Below, in pieces: positions 45,463-53,117 of a stretch of DNA of 64,000 nucleotides. Origin of the DNA: Aminithiophilus ramosus (GTDB taxonomy: Bacteria; Synergistota; Synergistia; Synergistales; Aminithiophilaceae); assembly GCF_018069705.1 (NCBI RefSeq), contig NZ_CP072943.1, positions 2,481,453 to 2,545,452 of the forward strand, in the 5' to 3' direction. The notes beneath the pieces were generated by a model. It did no database searches, had not been told where the DNA came from, and saw only the letters and a program-made list of their open reading frames with translations. The translations under genes and the position numbers were made by a program. The number at the start of each line of letters is the position of its first letter. Positions within the stretch are counted from its first letter, which is position 1.

Positions 45463-46432
45463 GCGGGATCTTCCTGGGAGCGTGGGCATCCTTGCCCGCG
45501 CCCGGCCCGAAGGGACGGAGGGGTTCTCGGCACGTCTCCGCCATCGCCGAGGTGACGTCATTCAAGCCGGGAAACCCTGCGGGACGAGAAATCCGTCCCG
45601 CGCGCCGCCAAGATGGCCGCGCTCCCAGCAAGGGCAAAACCTCCGCCGCGATCGAGTTCGAGCGCTCCCAGCAAGGGCAAAACCCTCCGCCGCCGCGGGG
45701 TCTTCCTGGGAGCGTGGGCATCCTGCCCGCGCCCGGCCCGAAGGGACGGAGGGGTTCTCGGCACGTCTCCGCCATCGCCGAGGTGACGTCGTCCAAGCCG
45801 GGAAACCCTGCGGGACGAGAAATCCGTCCCGCGCGCCGCCAAGATGGCCGCGCTCCCAGAAAAGGCAAGACCCCGCCGCCGCGATCGAGTTCGAGCGCTC
45901 CCAGCAAGGGCAAAACCCTCCGCCGCCGCGGTGTTTTCCTGGGAGCGTGGGCATCCTGCCCGCGCCCGCCCCGAAGGAACGGAGGGGTTCTCGGCACGTC
46001 TCCGCCATCGCCGAGGTGACGTCGTCCAAGCCGGGAAACCCTGCGGGACGAGAAATCCGTCCCGCGCGCCGCCAAGATGGCCGCGCTCCCAGCAAGGGCA
46101 AAACCGCCGCCGCGATCGAGTTCGAGCGCTCCCAGCAAGGGCAAAACCCTCCTCCGCAGCGGGTTTTTCCTGGGAGCGTGGGCATCCTTGCCCGCGCCCG
46201 GCCCGAAGGGACGGAGGGGTTCTCGGCACGTCTCCGCCATCGCCGAGGTGACGTCGTCCAAGCCGGGAAACCCTGCGGGACGAGAAATCCGTCCCGCGCG
46301 CCGCCAAGATGGCCGCGCTCCCAGCAAGGGCAAAACCTCCGCCGCGATCGAGTTCGAGCGCTTTCAGCAAAGGCAAGACCCGCCGCGACCGAGCTTGGCT
46401 GTTTCAGCAGGGGCAAAACCTCTGTTTCCGCG
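45463..46432 (+). repeat. REP/BIME-like repeat cluster 6
   Basis: Four copies of the hairpin. Several copies have a cluster-specific change (GGCATCCTTGCCCGCG and GGCCCGAAGGGACGG), and linkers are of the CTCGGCACGTCTCCGCCATC type, not seen in the other clusters. Inverted partner hairpins are identical to those elsewhere. Confidence 0.9.
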
Positions 46433-46434
46433 GC

Positions 46435-46466
46435 GGGCCCTGCCGCCCCATGAGGGGCGGCAAGGC
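46435..46466 (-). terminator. GC-rich hairpin after pruA
   Basis: CCTTGCCGCCCC and GGGGCGGCAGGG pair around a TCAT loop, about 22 bp after the P5C dehydrogenase stop. No T-run follows, so it may be a 3'-end-stabilising hairpin and not a true terminator. Confidence 0.45.
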
Positions 46467-46488
46467 CGCGCGGGAAGGCCCTTCTCTT

Positions 46489-48123
46489 TTATATGTCTCC
46501 GTCCATGAAGGGATAGCGGTAGTGGGTCGGAGGCAGGAGGTTTTCTTTGATCGTCCTCGGGGAGAGCCAGCGCATCAGATTCAGGGCACTGCCGGCCTTG
46601 TCGTTCGTTCCCGATCCGCGGGAACCGCCGAAGGGCTGTTGACCGACGACGGCCCCCGTCGGCTTGTCGTTGATGTAGAAGTTGCCCGCGGCATAGCGCA
46701 GCTTGCGGCAGGCGAGCTGGGCGGCGTAGCGATCGTGGGCGAAGACGGCTCCGGTGAGGGCGTAGGGCGAGGTTCCGTCGCAGAGCTCGAGGGTCTTCTC
46801 GTAGTCGCCGTCTTCGTAGACGTAGACGGTCAGAACGGGGCCGAAGAGCTCCTCCTCCATGGTGACGAAGTGGGGATCGTCGGTCCTGATGACGGTAGGG
46901 CGGACGAAGTAGCCTCGGCTCTTGTCGTACTGTCCTCCTGCGATGATCTCCGCCTCAGGAGCCAGCCGCGCCCGATCGATGTGGGAGGAGAGGGTGTCGA
47001 AAGAGGCTTCGTCGATGACGGCGTTGACGAAGTTGTCGAAATCGGCCACATCTCCCATGGAGAGCTCCTCCGTCCAGGCGACGAGCCGTTCCTTGACCTG
47101 GGGCCAGAGGGAACGGGGGATGTAGGCCCGAGAGGCGGCGGAACATTTCTGCCCCTGGTACTCGAAGGCGCCGCGCACCAGGGCCGTGGCCACTTCGTCG
47201 GCGTCGGCCGAGGCGTGGACCATGACGAAGTCCTTGCCGCCCGTCTCGCCGACGAGACGGGGGTAGCTGCGGTACCGCTCCAGGTTTTCGCCGACGGAAC
47301 GCCAGAGGCCGTTGAAGGTGGAGTTCGATCCGGTGAAGTGAAGTCCGGCAAAGTCGCGGTGGGCCAGAGCCGCCCCTCCGATGGCCGATCCCGGACCGGG
47401 GAGGAAGTTGATGACGCCGTCGGGAAGGCCGGCCTCCTTGTAGATCTTCATCAGGTAGTAGTTGGAGAGGAGGGCCGTCGAGGCCGGCTTCCAGACGGTG
47501 ACGTTGCCCATGACGGCGGGAGCCGTGTTGAGGTTGAGGGCGATGGCCGTGAAGTTGAAGGGCGTCACGGCAAGGACGAAGCCTTCGAGGGGGCGGTACT
47601 CCATGCGGTTGATGCAGTCGCCTCCGGGGAGGGGCTGGCCGGAATAGATGCAGGAGGCGAAGTAGGCGTTGAAGCGCAGGTAGTCGATCACTTCGGCGGC
47701 GGCGTCGATCTCGGCCTGGTAGACGCTTTTGCCCTGGCCCAGCATGGTGGCGGCGTTGATGAGATAACGATATTTTTTGCTGAGCAGCTCGGCGGCGCGG
47801 AGCATGATGGACGTCCGCTCGATCCAGGAGAGATCCATCCAGGCGGCCTTGGCCTTCAGGGAGGCCTCGATGGCCGCCCGCGTCTCGTCGGGGCCGGCCT
47901 TGTGGTAGGTGGCGAGGACGTGACGGTGATCGTGGGGCATGACGACGGTGCCCGTCCGCCCCGTCCGCACCTCCTTGCCGCCGATGATGAGGGGGATTTC
48001 GATGGGATTCTCGCTCTGACGGCGCAGTTCGGCCTGGAGGGCCGTTCTTTCGGCACAACCGGGGCCATAGGAGAAGAGGTTTTCGTTCACGGGAACATCG
48101 AAACGGAATACAGCTTGGTTCAT
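46489..48123 (-). CDS. pruA: L-glutamate gamma-semialdehyde (1-pyrroline-5-carboxylate) dehydrogenase
   Basis: 544 residues from the second of two adjacent ATGs (48123), which has the better spacing to GGAGGT. The aldehyde dehydrogenase fold is complete: the NAD-binding segment VTPFNFTAIALNLNTAPAVMGN, the general base Glu in PRLVGETGGKDF (about residue 285), the nucleophile Cys in FEYQGQKCSAASR (about residue 320), and EELFGPVLTVYVY. N-terminal PVNENLFSYGPGCAER and overall length match the eukaryote-like, stand-alone P5CDH group. It oxidises P5C to glutamate in proline or arginine degradation. No proline dehydrogenase gene is nearby. A bent AT-rich upstream region probably carries its control sites. 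Confidence 0.92.
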   Translation of the reverse strand: MNQAVFRFDVPVNENLFSYGPGCAERTALQAELRRQSENPIEIPLIIGGKEVRTGRTGTVVMPHDHRHVLATYHKAGPDETRAAIEASLKAKAAWMDLSWIERTSIMLRAAELLSKKYRYLINAATMLGQGKSVYQAEIDAAAEVIDYLRFNAYFASCIYSGQPLPGGDCINRMEYRPLEGFVLAVTPFNFTAIALNLNTAPAVMGNVTVWKPASTALLSNYYLMKIYKEAGLPDGVINFLPGPGSAIGGAALAHRDFAGLHFTGSNSTFNGLWRSVGENLERYRSYPRLVGETGGKDFVMVHASADADEVATALVRGAFEYQGQKCSAASRAYIPRSLWPQVKERLVAWTEELSMGDVADFDNFVNAVIDEASFDTLSSHIDRARLAPEAEIIAGGQYDKSRGYFVRPTVIRTDDPHFVTMEEELFGPVLTVYVYEDGDYEKTLELCDGTSPYALTGAVFAHDRYAAQLACRKLRYAAGNFYINDKPTGAVVGQQPFGGSRGSGTNDKAGSALNLMRWLSPRTIKENLLPPTHYRYPFMDGDI

Positions 48124-48360
48124 CATGGCACCTCCATCGGAAGATTTCGTACTGCAATCAGCCTGGATGAAGGATATTCCATTCTCTTTGAAAATAGAAG
48201 TTTATGATCACAAATGATTCATTCTGGTTCTTTATGTTGGTTTTTGTCTATTTTTGTCGGGTTTTGATTTTTTTAGATTTATTTTGGTCTCTTTTGTGAT
48301 CGTTCATTACATATCCAAAACAAAGTCAACGTTGGGATAATGCGCTGCCGCGGCCAATTC
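48124..48360 (-). promoter_or_regulatory. AT-rich, curved control region upstream of pruA
   Basis: This is the most AT-rich stretch in the window. T-tracts centred near 48243, 48253, 48263, 48283 and 48293 recur about every 10 bp, as in intrinsically bent DNA. GATCACAAA (48206-48214) and its inverse TTTGTGATC (48293-48301) flank the bend, 78 bp apart, like paired operators. No clear sigma-70 or sigma-54 promoter was identified. Confidence 0.55.
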
Positions 48361-48422
48361 CCTGCCGAAAGATAAAGAGGCCGGAGGCGCAACCGCCTTC
48401 GGCCTCTTTATCTTTCGGCAGG
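48361..48422. terminator. Very long palindromic terminator between grx and the pruA control region
   Basis: Arms of about 29 bp (CCTGCCGAAAGATAAAGAGG... and its complement) match with only one mismatch around a CAAC loop. The inner AAAGAGGCC/GGCCTCTTT core is a normal intrinsic terminator in both directions; the extended arms are unusually long. Confidence 0.8.
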
Positions 48423-48430
48423 GTCCGATC

Positions 48431-48673
48431 TCAGATGAGGCCGTCTTCGGCGAGGGCGCTGTCGATGGCCTTGACGTCGAAACCGACGATGTAGCGCTCT
48501 CCGATCTGGACGACGGGGACGCCCATCTGACGGGTCTTTTTGACCATATCCATGGCGGCGGCCCTGTCGGCACCGACGTCGACGACGTCGAAGGCGACGC
48601 CTTTGCCCTTGAGGTAATCCTTGGCCTTGTCGCACCAGGGACAGGTTTGAGTGCTGTAGACTTTGACGGCCAT
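48431..48673 (-). CDS. Glutaredoxin-like (NrdH-type) thiol-disulfide protein
   Basis: 80 residues from the ATG at 48673, with AAGGAG eight bases upstream. The thioredoxin fold has KVYSTQTCPWCDKAKDYL (active-site Cys11 and Cys14) and the cis-Pro segment MGVPVVQIGERYIVGFD. The size and the GFD-type C-terminal motif fit short glutaredoxin/NrdH proteins. It reduces disulfides in the cytoplasm; the electron donor (thioredoxin reductase or glutathione) cannot be told. Confidence 0.9.
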   Translation of the reverse strand: MAVKVYSTQTCPWCDKAKDYLKGKGVAFDVVDVGADRAAAMDMVKKTRQMGVPVVQIGERYIVGFDVKAIDSALAEDGLI

Positions 48674-48757
48674 GACCATCACTCCTTCATCGGGTCTCCG
48701 CTCCGACGGGGCGGACTCTCTCAACGGAGCGATTATATCATATACCCATGGGGGGTT

Positions 48758-50842
48758 TCAAGGCCGTTTCCTCAGCCAGAGGGAAAGATCGCCCTCGGTC
48801 CAGATGCGGCGGTGCAGTTGGGCCAGGCCGGCGGGATCATCGATGAGGCGTTTCTTTTCGGCTCCGCTCAGGGCCCGAGGTCCCGAGCGGAGCGCCTTCT
48901 CCAGAAGAGGAAGGTTTTTCCGGCGGCTCCGCTCGCGCACGGCTTCTCCCCGTCTGACGAGACTTCGGCGAAGGGCGTTGGCGACGGGATCGACGACGGT
49001 CCGGACGAAGCCGGAAAGGCCTTCGAGGGGGTCCCTCCCCTCCCGACCGCGCCAGGCTTTCTCGAAGGCGGCAAGTTCCTCCAGTTCGCGGGGAGGGTCG
49101 ATCTCCTCGGGGATGAGGAGGAGGCGGTGACGGCGGAGCCAGCCGCCAATGGCGGGACGGCTCGTGTAGACCGAAAGAGGCGCCCCCAGGACGAGCCCGG
49201 CCAGGATGGGCGAGAGCCACCAGAAGAAGGCCCTGTTGAAGGCGAAGAGAAGGAGCCCCCAGAGGAGGGCGACAACGGTGCCGATGCCGTGGGCGGCCAG
49301 GGCGTCGCCCCAGGGGATGCCCCGGTCTCCCCTGTCCTGGGCGTCCCAGCCGATGTTGCGCCCCAGGAGGGTGACGAAGACGAAGCGACTGTGAAAGAGC
49401 ATCCGCACCGGGGCCAGGAGCGTTCCGGCCAGGGATTCGACGAGGACGGAGGCCAACATGGGACCCGTTCCGCCGAAGGAGGCCGTCCGCTTCTTGACGA
49501 GGGCCAGGAGAACGCTGAGGACTTTGGGCAGGAAGAGGATGACAGCCGTCGAGGCCAGGAGGGCCACGGCCCAGCGGGCGTACCAGACGGGCCATTGGGG
49601 AAAGAGGCTCGGCACGTTGCCGAAGTAGGTCGGCTCGAGAAAGACTTCGGCCAGGGCTTCGACGCTGCCGAGGACGATGAAAAGGAGCCAGAGCAGGGCC
49701 GAGACGTAGGACATGGCGCCGTTGACGAAGAGGATGCGGTAGGCCGGAAAGAGCCCCTTGGCGAAGAGGAGGCGCAGGTGTTGGAGGTTGCCCTGGCACC
49801 AGCGGCGGTCCCGCTTCATCTCGTCGAGGACCGTCGGCGGCGTCTCCTCCCAGCTGCCGTCGAGGTCGTAGGCGAGCCAGACGCCCCAGCCGGCGCGGCG
49901 CATGAGGGCCGATTCGACGAAGTCGTGGCTCAGGATGTCGCCGCCCAGAGGGGGCCTGCCCGACAGTTCGGGGAGGGCGCAGTGTTTCATGAAGGGCTCG
50001 GTGCGGATGATGACGTTGTGGCCCCAGTACTGGGCGTCGCCGAGCTGCCAGAAGTGGAGGCCCGCCGCGAAGAGGGGGCCGTAGAGGTGGGCCGAGAACT
50101 GCTGCATCCGCGCCAGAGGCGAGTGATGGTTGACGGGCATGGGGACGGTCTGGATCATGCCGGCGTCGGGGCTGCGCTCCATCATCTGGACGAGGCGGAC
50201 GAGGGTCGATCCGGCCATGACGCTGTCGGCGTCGAAGACGACCATGTAGCGGTAGGCCCTCCCCCATCGGCGGCAGAAGTCGGCCACGTTGCCGCTTTTG
50301 CGCTTGCGGTTGTTGCGCCTGTTGCGGTAGAAGAGGCTTCCCTCGGCGCCGAGTTCGGCGCGGAGGGAGGCCCAGTGCCGCTCTTCGTCGAGGCGGCGAT
50401 CGACGTCGCGGGTGTCGCTGAGGAGGAAGAGGTGGAAACGCTCCCGCTGGCCCGTCCGGCCCAGCGACTCCCAGACGGAACGGACTCCGGCGAGGACGCG
50501 GCCCATCTCCTCGTTGTAGATGGGGATGAGGATGGCCGTCGCCGCCGTCTCGGGGAGGGGACTGCGCACGTCGCGGCAGAGCCGGGAGAGGGCGTAGGGG
50601 TTCCGCCCGACGAGGAGGACGAAAAAGCCGATGACGGCCGTCCAGAAACCGATGGAGATCCAGGCGAAGAGGGCGGCGAAAACGGCCACCATGGCCTTCT
50701 CCAGGAAGGTCCCTCCCTCGTGGGGAAGGACGCTGGCCATGTAGGTCGTGGCCAGGACGGTGGGGGCGACGATAAGCAGCGCCAGGACGATGCGGCGGAG
50801 GAAGGCCGACCGCATCCACCGCCGCGATTCGGAGCCGATCAC
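48758..50842 (-). CDS. opgH: Glucans biosynthesis glucosyltransferase OpgH/MdoH
   Basis: 694 residues from the GTG at 50842, which overlaps the stop of the small upstream gene (GTGA). N-terminal membrane helices are followed by a GT2 domain: ATAILIPIYNEEMGRVLAG, the DAD of VVFDADSVMAG, FVESALMRRAGW, and the product-chain motif RDRRWCQGN. C-terminal helices follow. The order is that of OpgH, which polymerises beta-1,2-linked glucose for osmoregulated periplasmic glucans. It is shorter than the E. coli protein (847 aa) because of shorter termini. It is the last gene of the opg operon. Confidence 0.9.
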   Translation of the reverse strand: MIGSESRRWMRSAFLRRIVLALLIVAPTVLATTYMASVLPHEGGTFLEKAMVAVFAALFAWISIGFWTAVIGFFVLLVGRNPYALSRLCRDVRSPLPETAATAILIPIYNEEMGRVLAGVRSVWESLGRTGQRERFHLFLLSDTRDVDRRLDEERHWASLRAELGAEGSLFYRNRRNNRKRKSGNVADFCRRWGRAYRYMVVFDADSVMAGSTLVRLVQMMERSPDAGMIQTVPMPVNHHSPLARMQQFSAHLYGPLFAAGLHFWQLGDAQYWGHNVIIRTEPFMKHCALPELSGRPPLGGDILSHDFVESALMRRAGWGVWLAYDLDGSWEETPPTVLDEMKRDRRWCQGNLQHLRLLFAKGLFPAYRILFVNGAMSYVSALLWLLFIVLGSVEALAEVFLEPTYFGNVPSLFPQWPVWYARWAVALLASTAVILFLPKVLSVLLALVKKRTASFGGTGPMLASVLVESLAGTLLAPVRMLFHSRFVFVTLLGRNIGWDAQDRGDRGIPWGDALAAHGIGTVVALLWGLLLFAFNRAFFWWLSPILAGLVLGAPLSVYTSRPAIGGWLRRHRLLLIPEEIDPPRELEELAAFEKAWRGREGRDPLEGLSGFVRTVVDPVANALRRSLVRRGEAVRERSRRKNLPLLEKALRSGPRALSGAEKKRLIDDPAGLAQLHRRIWTEGDLSLWLRKRP

Positions 50843-51141
50843 GACCGGCCTCGGGCGATGTGGGCCAGTCGACGCCTGCGACCGGCGAGGAAGGCCCTCA
50901 GCGGCGACGTCTCGAGCTCCTCGGGGACGACGGCTCCCCGGACGAGGGGGGGGACGGGAGAGGCCACGTCGGGAAAGGGGACGAGATCGACGAGAGAGGT
51001 CATCGTCGTCGCCACCGCATCGTCGCTTCGGGAACCCCCTTCGAGGGCTTCCAGGGCGAGGCGGACCCCCGCGACGGCGTCGAGGGGGAGAAGTCGGATG
51101 TAGAGAAGGGCCCGGTCCCGGGCCTCGCCGAGGGAGGACAT
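50839..51141 (-). CDS. Small protein encoded between opgG and opgH
   Basis: 100 residues (starting SSLGEARDRALLYIRLLPLDAVAGVRLALEALEGG as separate segments of one chain). The ATG at 51141 is 4 bp after the opgG stop, and its own stop overlaps the opgH start by four bases. It has no signal peptide or membrane helix; the C-terminus is basic (FLAGRRRRLAHIARGRS). The tight coupling on both sides argues for a real gene, although I recognise no family. It might correspond to a detached cytoplasmic N-terminal part of the longer OpgH proteins. Confidence 0.6.
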   Translation of the reverse strand: MSSLGEARDRALLYIRLLPLDAVAGVRLALEALEGGSRSDDAVATTMTSLVDLVPFPDVASPVPPLVRGAVVPEELETSPLRAFLAGRRRRLAHIARGRS

Positions 51142-51145
51142 GGCC

Positions 51146-52708
51146 CTAGAAGTTGAGACTGTAGGACCAGGTCTCGGTGAGGACGTCGGGGAGGTTCTCG
51201 CCCTTCTTGAGGAAGGCCCGGAGTTCGACGGGAGGACGGCCCGTGGCGAAGACGCCCTTGAGCTTGCCCTGCTCCTCGGGAACGACCTGAAAGACGAGGC
51301 GCCATCCGCCGGTGACGACGTTTTTCTGAATCTGCTTTTCCAGGAGACGGGCCCCGTCGCCGACGGTGACGACGCTGGCCAGGCCCGCGTCGACGCCGAG
51401 GTCGGCCAGCTCGCCGCCCTCGAAGTCGATGACGATCTTCTTCGCCCCCTGAAGGCGGCCCTCGGCCAAACGGGTGGCCACGGCCCGGCCGCCCGGCGGT
51501 TCGTCGGAGCGGGGCCGGGTCCAGCGCAGGACGTAGTCCAGGGCCAGCGGCTCGCCGACGGGCGGAACGTCGCGGGGGACCCAGAAGGCGACGATGTTGT
51601 CATGCATCTCCAGCTCCGTCGGGATCTCGATGAGTTCGACATGGCCGTGGCCCCAGTCGCCCCGAGGCTCGACCCAGAGGCTGGGACGCCGTTCGTAGTG
51701 GGCCTCGAGATCCTGGTAGTGGTCGAAGGCGACGTCGCGCTGTAGGAGGCCGAAACCGCGGGGGTTGACGGCCTGAAGGGCCGAGATGTCCAGCCGCCCC
51801 GGGTTCTTCAGCGGTCTCCAGAGCCACTCGCCCGTGGAGAAGCGGATCTGAAGGCCGTCGGAATCGTGGACTTCGGGGCGGAAGTCGCCGTGGCGCCCGT
51901 TGCCCTCCTCGCCGTAGAAGAACATGCTCGTCAGGGGGGCGACGCCCAGCTTGGCCCCCTGGCGGCGCTGGAAGAGGACGGTCGAGACGTCCATGCGCGT
52001 CTCCTCGCCGGGGACGATGAGGAAGCGGTAGGCACCCGTGGCCGAGGGGCTGTCGAGAAGGGCAAAGACCTTGATGAAGGCCTCTTCCGGCGCGGGCTTG
52101 ATGATCCAGAATTCGCGGAACCAGGGGAACTCCTCGCCCGAGGGCAGAGCCGTGTCGACGGCCAGACCCCGCGCCGAGAGGCCGTAGGCGTGTCCCTTGG
52201 CGACGGCCCTGAAATAGCTGGCCCCCAGGAAGACGGCCACTTCGTCGTGGTAATCGTCGCGGTTGATGGGATAATGAATGCGGAAGCCGGCGAAGCCCAG
52301 GTCGGAGGGAATTCTGTCCTTAAAGGTGTTGGAGCCGTAGTCGAAGGCCTCAGGATCGAAGGGCAGAGGCGCCGCATGGCCGTCGTCGACGACGTGAACC
52401 GTCACGCCCCTGTCGTAGAAGAGACCGGGGTGGAAGAACTGAAGCTGAAAGGGAAGGCCTTCCTCCTTCCAGAGGGCCTTCTCGGGGCGAAAACGGATGT
52501 CGCGCCACTGATCGTAATTGATGTCCAGCAGGAATTCCGGTATGCTCCGGCTTCGATCCTCGAAGGGACCGGCGGCGAGGCTGCGGGCCCTCTCGATGAC
52601 GACGTCGAAGGTAAAGGGCTCGTCGGCCCGGGCCGATGGCGGCCAGACCGCCCACAACAGGGAGAGAGCGAGAAAGAGAACGCTCTTTGCGAACTTCTCG
52701 GGAACCAT
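51146..52708 (-). CDS. opgG: Periplasmic glucan biosynthesis protein OpgG/MdoG
   Basis: 520 residues from the ATG at 52708, which opens directly into a signal peptide (KFAKSVLFLALSLLWAVWPPSARA); GAGGAGG lies 12 bases before it. Upstream in-frame starts have no ribosome site. OpgG features include FTFDVVIERARSLAA, YDQWRDIRFRPEKALW, LPFQLQFFHPGLFYDRGV, YFRAVAKGHAYGLSARGLAVDTA and FFYGEEGNGRHGDFRPEVHDSDGLQI. It acts in the periplasm on the glucan backbone made by OpgH. It is the first gene of opgG-small gene-opgH under a TATAAT promoter. Confidence 0.92.
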   Translation of the reverse strand: MVPEKFAKSVLFLALSLLWAVWPPSARADEPFTFDVVIERARSLAAGPFEDRSRSIPEFLLDINYDQWRDIRFRPEKALWKEEGLPFQLQFFHPGLFYDRGVTVHVVDDGHAAPLPFDPEAFDYGSNTFKDRIPSDLGFAGFRIHYPINRDDYHDEVAVFLGASYFRAVAKGHAYGLSARGLAVDTALPSGEEFPWFREFWIIKPAPEEAFIKVFALLDSPSATGAYRFLIVPGEETRMDVSTVLFQRRQGAKLGVAPLTSMFFYGEEGNGRHGDFRPEVHDSDGLQIRFSTGEWLWRPLKNPGRLDISALQAVNPRGFGLLQRDVAFDHYQDLEAHYERRPSLWVEPRGDWGHGHVELIEIPTELEMHDNIVAFWVPRDVPPVGEPLALDYVLRWTRPRSDEPPGGRAVATRLAEGRLQGAKKIVIDFEGGELADLGVDAGLASVVTVGDGARLLEKQIQKNVVTGGWRLVFQVVPEEQGKLKGVFATGRPPVELRAFLKKGENLPDVLTETWSYSLNF

Positions 52709-52756
52709 TTCTTCGGACAACCTCCTCAGAAAGTAGGAACAGAACTTCATCAAGGT

Positions 52757-52786
52757 ATTATAGGGGCCTTCTCCCTCTTTCGTGAA
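52757..52786 (-). promoter_or_regulatory. Promoter of the opg operon
   Basis: On the minus strand TTCACG and a perfect TATAAT are separated by 18 bp, about 50 bp upstream of the opgG start. Confidence 0.55.
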
Positions 52787-53117
52787 GGGGCGGCACAAAA
52801 TCCGAAGCCACAGGCCCGACCGGGAGAGCTACGCAGGACCCCTCGATTGAAGGCGTTCCCCGACGCCTCGCCGGCGGGGATTCGGGCACGCGGCTCGGGT
52901 CTACGGCCGTTCCGCGGCGAATCTGGCGGAGTTTCGCCCCTTCCTCGCCCCGAGGAGGGGCTCCTGTCGTCAACGGGGCGGTCCCCCCGTGGAAGCCGAA
53001 GAAGCGACGGGACGCTTTTCCCCAGGCAGGACAGCAACGACCGTCGTCCCCGAAGCGAGAGGATGACGGCAAAGACCCGCACCACCTCATCGCGATTCAA
53101 GGAGGCCTCCCTTCAGC
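52787..53117. other. Intergenic region between opg promoter and divergent gene
   Basis: About 330 bp without a recognised gene. It ends in AAGGAGGCCTCC, a small palindrome that includes the ribosome site of the next gene. A plus-strand promoter must be present, but no convincing boxes were seen. Confidence 0.35.

Noticed and set aside
48124-48300. Sigma-54 promoter for pruA
   Set aside because: No GG-N10-GC element of the right spacing was found in the bent region.
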